Assembly: GCF_000236905.1 (NCBI RefSeq)
Contig: NC_016534.1
Coordinates: 248,001-312,000 of the forward strand
DNA: 64,000 bases
Direction of reading: 5' to 3'
Origin: Tetrapisispora phaffii CBS 4417
Lineage: Eukaryota; Ascomycota; Saccharomycetes; Saccharomycetales; Saccharomycetaceae
Part shown: positions 17,993 to 29,677 of the stretch, piece after piece
Layout of the letters: the number at the start of each line of letters is the position of its first letter
How positions within the stretch are numbered: the stretch's first letter is position 1
The notes under the pieces: model-generated
The model's database searches: none
Seen by the model: the letters and a program-made list of their open reading frames with translations, nothing else
Told to the model about the DNA's origin: nothing
Program-made: the position numbers and the translations under genes

Positions 17993-20545
17993 TTAATTAG
18001 TTTCAAAAGCTTGATCTGCAGTGTCAAATAAAATTTTGATCAATTTATAGTGATAATCGAAATCGTTTATATCAGTTTCATTTTTCGGCAAAATTAATGG
18101 ACCCCATATGATTGATATGGCTTTTAGGTTCATATTATTTTTATTTTCATTCTTTACAACATTTTTCAAATGAAATAGTAATGATCTTAAAGTCCAGTAT
18201 TGGGCATCATCAAAATTATAGATGATTCCATGCATGTAATCTATTTGCGTTTTCTTATTGTCTATAGATAAGCAAACATTTAGTCCTTCTATTGCATCAG
18301 GAGTTATCAATGGTTCTGATAATTTAGCAAAGAAAGTTTTTAGTAATGTGGCGATCAAATAGATATCTGTATCGGTATGATTTGGAGGCGGAATTAAAGA
18401 CGTTATCTTGTCAGGTGAAGTATTAATCTCGGCCATAAGCAATTCTAAATTATCTGTTTCCCGAAAGTCTCTGTATATTCCTTCTAATTCCAAACCATAT
18501 TTTTCAATAACATGTATACATTGACGTACTATTGTTGGAACAGTTCCTTGTTCTAAGTTGAATAGATCACTTAAAGATGTGCCAAATATCGGAAGGGTAT
18601 TAGAGTTTGCATCCTTGTAGCTATTATAAATATTACCAGTGGTATCTGCAATAGACGAGATGCCAGAGACTGTATCCTCCTTGTCAATTAATTGATCGCC
18701 ATTGTTCTTTGTAGTCTCCTCTAACACATTGGACTCTTCTTGGAATTTTTCAGTGTGTGCTGGAGAGCTAATCTTATCAGTGTTCAAGGATTCAGTTTCC
18801 TTATTAGATGGTAAATCATTTTCTGGTTCATTTGCTTCTTCTGATTTATCACTCTTTTCTGGCGAGACTTCCATATCTGCATCTGACACTTTGTTATCAT
18901 CAGAAGTACTTTCTTTATCATTAATTCCCTCATTATGATCTGTATTTTCACTAGCAGTATCATTTTTTGCTTCATTGTCATATATAATATTGTCTGTTTT
19001 GTTAGTATTAGTGGCTACCTTTATAGATGGAGATGGTCTTACACGGGAATAAATTGACACATTATCAGAATCTATAGTCTTTAAACTTGGTATTCTGACA
19101 GCCGTTGTGTTTCTTGACTTACCTGGATCTAATGTTGGAAAATCTTGTGAATTATTATTCGATGTATTTGATGCCACCACTTCATTTGGTGTTTTTGGTA
19201 ATTGTTTTGCAGATATCTTATGAAGATTTTTTGATTTTGGTAGAGGAACAGAGACATCAACTGGAACAGAAGGAACTTTTGCTGGAGTCTCAAATATACT
19301 GTTTGAATTCAAACTCATCATACTCGGTTGTGTAGAAAGAGCAAATGGTGACTCATTGTGAGTAGATATTAAACCTTTTGGGATCGAATTTCTAGATGGG
19401 TCTACTACAAAAGATAATGATGCACTATTGTTGTGCTTAACAGATGATGCTGAATTTGATCTTGATCTACTGTTAGCTGGGTTCAACTTAGCATTACTCA
19501 CCGATTTTTTCAATTTCTTTTCATAACTCTGCATTATTGGATGCTTTGAGTATATTAATGGGACAAGATCGTTATTAACATAATTATTTGAATAAATCTT
19601 GCTTTCAATTATTTTATACAAAAAATTTACCAGGTTAGTCTTCGGTTTTATATTTTCAGAACAAGTTTTTAAAGACATAAATTTTTTATTATCAATTGGT
19701 GAAATAATTAATCCCATATTCACTATTAATTTTTCATTTAGGAGTGCCATTTTAGTTAAAGTCGCAGTCATCACATTCTCAAACTCTAGAATAATACTAA
19801 TTAAATTATTAACAATATCAGGTCTTTCTATTTCAATCAAATTACTTCTTAAATTTGTCGAGTATTTAACTTTCTCCTTATAATCATTGTCAGCATTTTC
19901 TATCTTCTTCAGAAGCTCTGCTTCATGCTCTTTCGGAGTTTTAGAACCCCTGATCGATAATTTCATTTTCAATGGGTCATTATCCAAATGCCCATTGCTC
20001 TTACTTATCTTAAATCTTTCATAATCTAAACATAAAGAAACGTATGTTCTCTTTGATTTTTCGGAGACTGTAACTGCTTCATTAATATTCTTCTCTAACA
20101 CTTTGATCTTATCTTTAAAGAATTTTCTATATTTCATCATTACCGAAAGTAAATTCGATAATTCAACAAACACGTTATTTAATTCATTTATGTAATTTTC
20201 TCTTACTCTGATAATGTAGTTATCAAATTTGAAAAACTCTAAAATTGAGTTGGTTAACTTGCTTTTACCGTTTGTACTTGTTGAAATACCGTTGCAATCG
20301 CTTTGAATATGTTTATACTCTTTTACCAGATCATTCAGATAACTCTTCTCTGCATTAATTTTTCTTCTGATGCACTTGATCAAGAACTCACAATTAATAA
20401 TAGAATTCTTGAAAAAGGAAAGTAGTACGTTCACAGAAACATCAGAGTTCAGGAATATCTTGAGCTGATTGTCCTGAAACATTTCATCATCATTGAAATC
20501 TAATGATGCGATTTTGTTGGTCTTTGTATCTAGCAGATCGGCCAT
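17993..20545 (-). CDS. RGD1: F-BAR and RhoGAP protein RGD1
   Basis: An 850-residue protein; the first ATG is at 20543-20545 (MADLLDTKTNKIASLDF). Residues ~30-290 are a coiled F-BAR domain. A long Ser/Asn/Asp-rich disordered stretch follows (about 340-650). The C-terminal ~190 residues are a RhoGAP domain with FGTSLSDLFNLEQGTVPTIV, the arginine-finger motif GIYRDFRETDN, and the closing block AISIIWGPLILP. In yeast Rgd1 is the GAP for Rho3 and Rho4, acting at sites of polarised growth and in osmotic survival. The protein is longer than S. cerevisiae Rgd1 (about 666) because of the expanded central linker. Together with the downstream TAE1 and SHM1 it preserves YBR260-YBR263 order. Confidence 0.93.
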   Translation of the reverse strand: MADLLDTKTNKIASLDFNDDEMFQDNQLKIFLNSDVSVNVLLSFFKNSIINCEFLIKCIRRKINAEKSYLNDLVKEYKHIQSDCNGISTSTNGKSKLTNSILEFFKFDNYIIRVRENYINELNNVFVELSNLLSVMMKYRKFFKDKIKVLEKNINEAVTVSEKSKRTYVSLCLDYERFKISKSNGHLDNDPLKMKLSIRGSKTPKEHEAELLKKIENADNDYKEKVKYSTNLRSNLIEIERPDIVNNLISIILEFENVMTATLTKMALLNEKLIVNMGLIISPIDNKKFMSLKTCSENIKPKTNLVNFLYKIIESKIYSNNYVNNDLVPLIYSKHPIMQSYEKKLKKSVSNAKLNPANSRSRSNSASSVKHNNSASLSFVVDPSRNSIPKGLISTHNESPFALSTQPSMMSLNSNSIFETPAKVPSVPVDVSVPLPKSKNLHKISAKQLPKTPNEVVASNTSNNNSQDFPTLDPGKSRNTTAVRIPSLKTIDSDNVSIYSRVRPSPSIKVATNTNKTDNIIYDNEAKNDTASENTDHNEGINDKESTSDDNKVSDADMEVSPEKSDKSEEANEPENDLPSNKETESLNTDKISSPAHTEKFQEESNVLEETTKNNGDQLIDKEDTVSGISSIADTTGNIYNSYKDANSNTLPIFGTSLSDLFNLEQGTVPTIVRQCIHVIEKYGLELEGIYRDFRETDNLELLMAEINTSPDKITSLIPPPNHTDTDIYLIATLLKTFFAKLSEPLITPDAIEGLNVCLSIDNKKTQIDYMHGIIYNFDDAQYWTLRSLLFHLKNVVKNENKNNMNLKAISIIWGPLILPKNETDINDFDYHYKLIKILFDTADQAFETN

Positions 20546-21830
20546 AGTTGTCTTTTCGCGCACCTTTATATGTTCTTTCAATTGGCATCCGCGAGAGTCT
20601 GCAACGTAGGTGTAGTATACTGTAGCTCTGTGCCTTGAGCACTCTAGCGTTTAGCAAACTGATCAAAATATCATCATATCTAATAATTAGACGTCACTGG
20701 TAAAGTTACATTTATATATATATGAATGGGAAAAGTAACAGCGGTTATTTTGCATTTGGATTTTCGATTAAATTCGCGTTCCGCGGAGATTTCCGGAATC
20801 CTCCGCAAACGACGATGTAGCCGGGTGACACGCTGGCGCGGCGACTCCGACGTGGACGACGACGGCGTGTCACAAATGGATGGGCCACACGTCCCAGAAT
20901 ATGTGTCATATTATAGAGTTTCATGCCAAAGGACTGTGATGGAGGGATACCACCGGCCAGTGTAAACGCAAGTGACTCTAAAAAGAAGCTGCAAAACATC
21001 AGAAAGTCGCGACTTTCAACGAAAAGTTAGAGTGTCGACATTCAGAGAAGCTAGTCCTGCATGAAGCTCCAAGCCATCAGTAATATTATCACTGCAAAAA
21101 AGCTTTGCATCATTGCGGAGAGCCGAAATAACTAGACGATCAGCAGGTAAGTTTATCGATACCTCATTCGTTGTTTCACGCCATTGCATATTGGTAGATA
21201 TGTTCATGCAATGGAAAACCAACCAGACTATAACCAACGACCAACACACCACCTTGACCAACGCTGCCAACAGACATTGACAACGTGGACCCCCAGTCAC
21301 TGGAGAGCAATGCTTGGTTCTTCACAATTGCCAACCCTAAGCTCACACGGCGTGTCCGCGCCGTTACCCGACGTGGATTTTACCCTCCCGACCACAAAAA
21401 CGAAATTTTTCGAAAACATAAAAAAGTAAAAATATTTTTGTATATAAGGAGATAGAGAAAGATATCTTGAACATCTTCAATTGTTCCTCTAGTTGTAAGT
21501 ATTAGTGTGCTGGGTGGTTTGCTTGTATCTGTTGTCTACATGCCAAGACAGCAACTGCTAAGTAAGTGTTCAGCTGCAGTTGTAAAGTGTTATCGTGGGC
21601 TACAACAGCTGTTGTGACTCTCTATATCTGTACATGCATATAAATATATATATCATATCATATTTTTAACAAGATGATAAAAAGGAAGTTGTGCATAGTT
21701 CAACTGATATCTACTAGTACATGAAGATAAAAAATTTTCCATCAGAAATTAGTCTTTCGCTCCTATCTGACTTTTCTAATGTGATATATTTATTTATTTA
21801 TTTTCCTGTCTATATATATATATCATTAAA
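20546..21830. promoter_or_regulatory. Long GC-rich RGD1 promoter region
   Basis: About 1.29 kb between the RGD1 ATG and the TAE1 stop. Bases 20760-20960 and 21180-21390 are GC-rich. They contain a Reb1-type TTACCCG at 21364-21370, a TTCCGGAA heat-shock-like half-site pair near 20790, and the 6-base inverted repeat ACGGCG/CGCCGT around 21347-21365. A perfect 14-base palindrome ACAACAGCTGTTGT lies at 21602-21615. Short GC-rich frames occur on both strands but none has recognisable protein character. No RNA gene was identified. Confidence 0.5.
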
Positions 21831-22982
<1,152 letters not shown>

Positions 22983-24443
22983 ATGTTAAAATTACCAGCC
23001 AGGAATATACGTTGTTACGCTACAAAAGCTAATAATGCTTACCAGCAGGCACTGTTATCGAAGCATGTGGATCAGACCGACCCTGAGATGTATGCAATTC
23101 TACAAGCTGAAAGGAAAAGACAAAAACACTCAATTACACTGATTCCATCTGAAAATTTTACTTCTAAATCTGTTATGGACTTATTGGGGTCTGAGATGCA
23201 AAATAAATATTCAGAGGGTTATCCAAATGAAAGATACTATGGTGGAAACCAATTCATTGACAAAGCAGAATCCTTATGTCAAAAGAGGGCATTGGATTTA
23301 TATCAATTAGATCCTGAAAAATGGGGTGTCAATGTTCAACCTTTAAGTGGTGCTCCTGCTAATTTGTACACATATTCAGCCATTATGAATATTGGTGACA
23401 GATTAATGGGTTTAGATTTGCCACACGGTGGTCACCTTTCTCATGGTTACCAATTACCTTCTGGTACAAAAATTTCGTTTGTGTCTAAATATTTTCAAAC
23501 AATGCCATATCACATTGACCCTTCAACTGGTTTAATTGATTACGAGGAATTAAGTATGACTTCCAAGTTATTTAGACCAAAAATTATTATTGCTGGGACA
23601 TCAGCTTATTCTAGAATTTTGGACTATAAAAGATTCCGTGAAATTACCAATGCTTGTAATGCCTACCTTGTTAGTGATATGGCTCATATTTCAGGTTTGG
23701 TTGCTGCTGGTGTTACTGATTCCCCATTCGAGCACTCTGATATCGTCACTACTACTACCCACAAGTCTTTAAGAGGCCCTCGTGGTGCAATGATTTTTTA
23801 TAGAAAAAATCTCAGAAAGGTAACGAAACAAGGTAAAGAAATTCATTATGACTTAGATAAGAAGATAAACTTTTCAGTTTTTCCTGGTCATCAAGGCGGG
23901 CCACATAACCATACAATTTCAGCCCTGGCAGTTGCATTGGGTCAAGCTGCTAAACCAGAGTTCAAACAATACCAACAAAACGTTGTTGCTAACGCTAAAG
24001 CATTTTCAGATGAGTTGATCAAGAGAGGTTTTAATCTTGTGTCTGGTGGTACTGATAACCACTTGATATTGATCAATTTATCTAATCTTGGAATTGATGG
24101 TGCACGCCTTGAAACAATCCTAGAAAGTATCAATATTGCTGCCAATAAAAATACCATTGCAGGTGACAAGTCTGCTCTATTCCCATCTGGTTTGAGAGTT
24201 GGTACCCCTGCAATGACTACAAGAGGCTTTGATAAGTCTGATTTTGCTAAGGTTGCTGAATACATATACAAAGCTGTTAAGTTAGCTATTTCATTAAAGT
24301 CACAAGAATCCGCTACTGCCACTACTGCCAGAGCCAGACTAATTGATTTTAAAAAATTATGCAAGGAAAGTACGGCAGTGAAACAATTAGCTGATGAAGT
24401 TTACACTTGGGTTGGTCAATACCCAATTCCAGGTGAATTGTAA
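22983..24443 (+). CDS. SHM1: Mitochondrial serine hydroxymethyltransferase SHM1
   Basis: A 486-residue PLP enzyme interconverting serine plus tetrahydrofolate with glycine plus methylene-THF in mitochondria. The first ATG (22983) gives [16 protein letters not shown], a short basic, Ser/Thr/Ala-containing presequence. Conserved blocks: [57 protein letters not shown] and the PLP-lysine motif [15 protein letters not shown]. Family length is normal. In S. cerevisiae SHM1 is YBR263W, two genes from TAE1, so local order is conserved apart from loss of MIC12. The cytosolic paralogue SHM2 would lack the presequence. Confidence 0.97.
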   Translation: MLKLPARNIRCYATKANNAYQQALLSKHVDQTDPEMYAILQAERKRQKHSITLIPSENFTSKSVMDLLGSEMQNKYSEGYPNERYYGGNQFIDKAESLCQKRALDLYQLDPEKWGVNVQPLSGAPANLYTYSAIMNIGDRLMGLDLPHGGHLSHGYQLPSGTKISFVSKYFQTMPYHIDPSTGLIDYEELSMTSKLFRPKIIIAGTSAYSRILDYKRFREITNACNAYLVSDMAHISGLVAAGVTDSPFEHSDIVTTTTHKSLRGPRGAMIFYRKNLRKVTKQGKEIHYDLDKKINFSVFPGHQGGPHNHTISALAVALGQAAKPEFKQYQQNVVANAKAFSDELIKRGFNLVSGGTDNHLILINLSNLGIDGARLETILESINIAANKNTIAGDKSALFPSGLRVGTPAMTTRGFDKSDFAKVAEYIYKAVKLAISLKSQESATATTARARLIDFKKLCKESTAVKQLADEVYTWVGQYPIPGEL

Positions 24444-25055
24444 ATACATAAAAAATCAACCGTCAATTCTTTACACATGACTAAATACAAATATATGCTA
24501 ATATTACATATTATTTTTGCACTTTTTTGTTTTACTTGTTTCTGTACAATACCATAACTGCAAAGTTTATATCTTAAAAAATACGTACGTCTGTACACCC
24601 ATATATGAATGCATCATTACCAGACACAAACTGACAATTATTGATAGCAAAACTAATTGATTTCTATACCGTTGCCTTATACCTTACTTCATCAAAAGTT
24701 GGTGATTTCGCTAAAATATAGTCGTTCCTCATCGAACGCGTCAACTTATATTATTTAAACAATTAACATAGAGACCCATAGAACGCCATTGGATATTTGC
24801 TAATAAATGATTTAATAAATTAATCATAATATCTTCATATAAAAATTTATTTTATTCTTTATTATAAGATTTGATATAAGATATACCAAACCTTCAATAA
24901 AGTAAGGTATTAAAGTAGCAAAGAAAATTGAAATAATATACTTTACTAATCTGGTGCAAGAGAAGGCACGCATCGATTTTGCATATAATAATTGGATAAT
25001 TATTACTACTGGTCTAGTCATCCTTCCAATATATCAATAACTCAGACTATTTAAA
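24444..25055. other. SHM1-RIF1 intergenic region
   Basis: About 610 AT-rich bases: the SHM1 polyadenylation region followed by the RIF1 promoter. A CTCATCGAACGCGTCAA near 24729-24745 holds a partial PAC element and an MCB-like ACGCGT, the latter suiting a replication-related gene. No coding frame stands out. Confidence 0.45.
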
Positions 25056-28000
25056 ATGATAGAGGGCTCTCCAATAGCAAACACGGTCACGAAGTCAAAG
25101 GCCCTTGATCTTCTGGAAAGACAATTGACTGATAGGGCCAAAAGAAATTCACCTCTACAGCACCAAAGGACAAAGAGTATATCACCTATTAAAAGATTTA
25201 ATTATGGGAATGATGATTCGATGGCAATGAAATCTCCAACCGCTAAAAAGAGAAAAGTAAACAATAACAATGAGTCTCTTGTTCTTGTAGATCCAATATC
25301 AAACAAAGAAGATATAATGCAAACCAAGTTAGAATTACAGAAAGTAGAATTGATGCAACCAGTACTGTATAAAATAAAACCAGCAGTAGATATTGTTGAG
25401 TCGTCTAAAAATAAGAGTGTCGCCTTTTCAGATCAAATAGAACTGTCTCCTTCCAACTTTAATATAAATTCTTCACCAAAACTCCTGGGTTCCGCATCGA
25501 AGCCTTCTAAATCTATTCTAAGGAACTCGCAAACAGAAAATGATCAAACAATTAATAAACTAAATTTTACAAACAATACAGAACTCAATTTTACCTTATA
25601 TAAGTTGTCGAATAACCCATTCGATCTAAAATTTTGGGTGAAAGGTGAAATTCATAGTTTAAGAAACATAAATGATATTCAGGAATATAAAGATATAATC
25701 GATGGTGGAATACATATATTAAAAGGTACTGATGACATAAATAAGGCTCGCAAGTTTGAGATATATGCAACGTTTAACAATATAATACCCATCGTTACTT
25801 CGAAAACTATGAATGATATCATAGATCACAAAATAGACTATCTCTTAAAATCATTAAGCATACTGTTAGATCTGGCAATAGAAGATATAAAAATTGTACA
25901 AACATCCCTCTTAAGTAGCAGTGATAAGAAAAATCCTTTTATTACGAGACTTTATGTCCAAATGGTCAGATTTTTAGGGAATATTGCATCCAATTTCCGT
26001 ATTGTTAAATGGTTAGATGAAAATCCAGCATCTTTGAAAACATTAAAGGACTTTTACCAATTATCACTTGCAGTATTAACTCATGAAAATTCAAATAAAC
26101 TTATAATTACTGCTCAGATTACATTTCTTAAAGACGAAAAATTCAGTTCTTACTATCTTGATAAGAATGAAATTAATGCAGTTATAGATGCTATTATCCA
26201 CATTAAGGAAATCCCAAGCACCAACTTAACGTGTGAAAAGTTACTATTAATTAAACAATTAATATCAAAACACCCAACCTTAATGATATCGAATTCATTG
26301 AAATGGCTTCCACAGGAAGTTATATATAGGATTCTAGTGGAAAAGGAACCATATACATTAAAAGTTCTTTCGACAACTATATCTGTTCTATTAGATCTGT
26401 TAAAGAGATGTATGGACAATCCAAAGGGTCACAATGAAGTCTACGAATGCGTTAATGTACAACCAGTGAAAAAGTGTTTACCAAAACAATATTTTGATCA
26501 ATTACAAACAGTGTATCCAACTCTAACTGATACTTCTACTATTGGTGAATTGTTACAAGAATATACCCTATATCTAATTGAAGTAGAAGGTGAATTTAAA
26601 CTGGCAATGGATTTATGGTTATCCATGGTCGCATTACTGTATAATAACCCTACAAAATTACCATTACTGCTGCTTTCTGAAAAAGATTCTAAATGGTTAC
26701 ATATTAATAAAGATGTCATTAAATCCACCCATGAAGGTCGACTACATGCTATCAAATCTTGGCGAGTCGTAACTTACATTGCCTTTACCAATTTCAAAAA
26801 AATTACCGATGTAAATAAACCTGTAATGCTAAGATTATTGCGGATGCCCCTTATGCATATAACCGGGTCAAATTGTAATGCCACTTCAGAAACTGGTTTT
26901 CTTTATCATCTAACAGGTATTATATTTACCTTTTGCAGTGTTTCGAAATCCTTAAGTAACAGAGATTTTGATTTAATCTGGACTGACCTCATCAAACCTA
27001 TTTATGATAGCATATATTCACAAAATTTCACCTCGTCATTTATTGAATATAGTTCTGCATTATTACAAAATGCTTTCGATATTAACAAAAGGGAAAAAAT
27101 AGGATATAGAGATGTTCATCCAGTAAAAGTTATAGCATCTATAGGAGTAAGTCCTAATAATATTGCACCTTTATCCTTAGGGCATATTAAAGCATCATTT
27201 GTTGAAATTACTGATCTTCTGATAAATATTACTATAAATAATCCATTTGATTATGAAAACAATTTGCAAACACTCAATAACATTTTAAAGAACATACCTG
27301 AAAGATTTTATAGCCAATACGATATGTTAAATAAATATAAAAGTGTATTGAAGGTTATTATAGAAGGAAATAAATTAAAAAAATGTACGTTAGTTATTGA
27401 ATCATATCTGATTCAACTAATATTATCATTCAAAAAATTGTTATTTTTAGACAAACCAGAAATTTTAATTGACATCTTATCAATAGTGACTGAAAAATTT
27501 CAAAATTCTCCTGAATTGGTTATGAATATTACAAAAGCCTTATTTAAAGATCGAAAAAGTAGTATATCAGAATATACAGTGGCAAAAATAATTCTGTCTT
27601 TAAATGATGAAATATCTACTCTTTACATAACAAACTGGATAGGCTCCACCTTAATACCAAAAAATATAAATCAAATCGATTTTGTATCGATTTTACAAAT
27701 ACTAAACAAGGTTGCTACTAAGCCGGTCATTTCCAATGTTTTAGATCTATGTGGGAGAATGGAAATGCCACCAGATTTATCTGCTGTTATTGACTTTAGC
27801 CATTGGTCTGAAGATTGTGTTGAATATTTTATTAAAATATACACTTCCAAATTTCCTGAAAATACGGTGACTTTATTAATGCCGACTATCCTTAATTACA
27901 TTGCAACTAATGAAGCTTTTTTTGGTAACTTAGTCAGACATCTTTATGATAATAATTCCTATCAATTAATTAAAGACATTCTAGAGAAAAATCCATCTTA

Positions 28001-29456
28001 TGTTGTTCATTTAGAGAATATTATCTCTGCTGATACAAAAAATTTGTTAACACCTATGAATTTTAATTATTACGTTATTAATCTAACCAATTATTCATCC
28101 AGTTTATCACAATATTTGATCAGATGTATTTTTGACTCAAATGCTCCAAGGCAGAACAAGGCTGCTTTCGTGGAATATATACTACCTTCATCGCAAACCA
28201 AAAGCTTGGATGATCAGAAAAATATTGCAATTGTAACATTATTCAATTATTATTGCGAAAACAAAAATTGGGAGAAATTAAATGACTTACTACTGCTGAT
28301 TTTGGAGAGGAAACATATTAATTTATTATCTGTAACATTAAATTCTCAACTTAAAGGATGTATGGAATATTTAACACCGATGACTTTAGTAACCATTGCT
28401 ATTAAATGCCAAATAATGAAGAAGGAAATTTTTGAAATTATTAAATCTTCATTCGAGAATAAAGAGTACAGTTTTAATTGTGATTTGATTTTTAATCTTT
28501 TGAAGGAAAAAAAGTATCAACTATTCACTTCAATTATTGATGAATTTTGTAAATTTTTAACAGTTAAGCAACTTAGTCGTTCAACTGAAGAACAGGATGC
28601 GGCTATATCACTTTTTAACAGCTTTTTGGATTTATTGCTCAGACAAGGAATGAAAAAAGTAGATGCCTGTATTAATTCCTTACTAATACATATGGATAGA
28701 AATAAAAATGATCACTACATCAAAATATCAAAAAGTATATTAACAAATCCTTTATTCATGTCTAGGAGATTAAGAAACACGAAGTGTCATAAAATATTAT
28801 CTGCCAAACTAGAATTCTGGTTTGACCCAACTGCTGGCACAATAGTAGAGTCGATATCGACTATTTCAGAAAAAATACCAAATATTCCATTAGTAAGCTT
28901 TAAACTTAACACTGCAAAGAACACTAGTTCTGTAGTTAATGGGATAACTGACTTACACAATGCGAAACTATTGCATTCCGATAGGTTTGAAGAAGAATCT
29001 ACCCAACGTGAGTTCTCACCTATCAAATTGAATTTTGATAATAGTAAGGTAAATAATTCTAGAACAGAATTCGTAACTAGTACACAAAGTATTTCATACA
29101 ATGAAGTTCAAGTTCAGGCTACCCAAGATCAACGTAATACGATAGAGAGCACGCAAATTCCAGTATTTTCATCCATAATTGAAAATCCAACTAGTAAAAG
29201 AATAAGTTCACAAATTAAAAAATCTGATATCTCAAACAATGATATCGATGGTGACAGTGAACTTCCAGAAGTTGACGATGCCGATATTTCGATTATAGAG
29301 ACAATAAAGTTCCCAATATTTAATTCCAAAAGAAATATTAGAAACCCATCCAATATGAGTTCAGATGTGTTGCTTTCTGAAGATTATACTGAAAGACCTC
29401 AAAAAAAAGAATTACAAAGTTCAGAAAAGAAAAACTTATTAATAGTAAGGTATTGA
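25056..29456 (+). CDS. RIF1: Telomere and replication-timing factor RIF1, frame ends before C-terminal module
   Basis: A 1466-residue protein with the N-terminal PP1-docking motifs of Rif1: the RVxF-type KSVAF at 120-124 and SILR at 153-156. A long alpha-helical HEAT-like region spans about 170-1250. Near the C-terminus are two Rap1-binding-module-like hydrophobic peptides, TQIPVFSSII and TIKFPIFNSK. Rif1 recruits the PP1 phosphatase Glc7 to counteract DDK at origins and limits telomerase with Rap1. The gene is convergent with CHK1, as in S. cerevisiae (YBR275C/YBR274W). The frame stops at 29454-29456, but a well-formed C-terminal segment of the kind that forms Rif1's tetramerisation domain continues in another frame to 29590. 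The annotated product may therefore be artificially short. Confidence 0.92.
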   Translation: MIEGSPIANTVTKSKALDLLERQLTDRAKRNSPLQHQRTKSISPIKRFNYGNDDSMAMKSPTAKKRKVNNNNESLVLVDPISNKEDIMQTKLELQKVELMQPVLYKIKPAVDIVESSKNKSVAFSDQIELSPSNFNINSSPKLLGSASKPSKSILRNSQTENDQTINKLNFTNNTELNFTLYKLSNNPFDLKFWVKGEIHSLRNINDIQEYKDIIDGGIHILKGTDDINKARKFEIYATFNNIIPIVTSKTMNDIIDHKIDYLLKSLSILLDLAIEDIKIVQTSLLSSSDKKNPFITRLYVQMVRFLGNIASNFRIVKWLDENPASLKTLKDFYQLSLAVLTHENSNKLIITAQITFLKDEKFSSYYLDKNEINAVIDAIIHIKEIPSTNLTCEKLLLIKQLISKHPTLMISNSLKWLPQEVIYRILVEKEPYTLKVLSTTISVLLDLLKRCMDNPKGHNEVYECVNVQPVKKCLPKQYFDQLQTVYPTLTDTSTIGELLQEYTLYLIEVEGEFKLAMDLWLSMVALLYNNPTKLPLLLLSEKDSKWLHINKDVIKSTHEGRLHAIKSWRVVTYIAFTNFKKITDVNKPVMLRLLRMPLMHITGSNCNATSETGFLYHLTGIIFTFCSVSKSLSNRDFDLIWTDLIKPIYDSIYSQNFTSSFIEYSSALLQNAFDINKREKIGYRDVHPVKVIASIGVSPNNIAPLSLGHIKASFVEITDLLINITINNPFDYENNLQTLNNILKNIPERFYSQYDMLNKYKSVLKVIIEGNKLKKCTLVIESYLIQLILSFKKLLFLDKPEILIDILSIVTEKFQNSPELVMNITKALFKDRKSSISEYTVAKIILSLNDEISTLYITNWIGSTLIPKNINQIDFVSILQILNKVATKPVISNVLDLCGRMEMPPDLSAVIDFSHWSEDCVEYFIKIYTSKFPENTVTLLMPTILNYIATNEAFFGNLVRHLYDNNSYQLIKDILEKNPSYVVHLENIISADTKNLLTPMNFNYYVINLTNYSSSLSQYLIRCIFDSNAPRQNKAAFVEYILPSSQTKSLDDQKNIAIVTLFNYYCENKNWEKLNDLLLLILERKHINLLSVTLNSQLKGCMEYLTPMTLVTIAIKCQIMKKEIFEIIKSSFENKEYSFNCDLIFNLLKEKKYQLFTSIIDEFCKFLTVKQLSRSTEEQDAAISLFNSFLDLLLRQGMKKVDACINSLLIHMDRNKNDHYIKISKSILTNPLFMSRRLRNTKCHKILSAKLEFWFDPTAGTIVESISTISEKIPNIPLVSFKLNTAKNTSSVVNGITDLHNAKLLHSDRFEEESTQREFSPIKLNFDNSKVNNSRTEFVTSTQSISYNEVQVQATQDQRNTIESTQIPVFSSIIENPTSKRISSQIKKSDISNNDIDGDSELPEVDDADISIIETIKFPIFNSKRNIRNPSNMSSDVLLSEDYTERPQKKELQSSEKKNLLIVRY

Positions 29457-29590
29457 GTCTCTGTAAGTTGTTAGGTTCGTTTACCGACGAAGATATATTG
29501 CAAATGACTCAGGAAGATAAAGAGAAGTTGTATCATCAATTTAACAAATTTGCTGACTTGACAGCCAAAAACGAACATTTTTTTAAATGA
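29393..29590 (+). pseudogene. RIF1: Out-of-frame RIF1 C-terminal module
   Basis: Reading one base back from the RIF1 frame gives an open stretch from 29393 to the TGA at 29588-29590. It includes NSKVLSLCKLLGSFTDED and DKEKLYHQFNKFADLTAK, an amphipathic helical sequence with no ATG of its own. It looks like the Rif1 C-terminal domain. The transition must lie between 29393 and 29453. The run of eight A at 29401-29408 is the most likely place: one extra A there would join the two frames. Possible explanations are a sequencing or assembly deletion, a real frameshift mutation, or a programmed -1 shift at the in-frame A-AAA-AAA. Confidence 0.7.
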
Positions 29591-29622
29591 TGAAACTATT
29601 TCAAGTATAGTTATATCTATAT

Positions 29623-29653
29623 ACGTATGTATGTATGTATGTATGTATGTATA
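29623..29653. repeat. TATG tetranucleotide microsatellite
   Basis: About seven consecutive GTAT/TATG units in the short gap between the convergent RIF1 and CHK1 3' ends. It likely lies in or near the polyadenylation signals of either gene, since TATGTA-type elements are yeast efficiency elements. Confidence 0.85.
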
Positions 29654-29677
29654 GGGTTTAAAATAGATAAAATTTAA

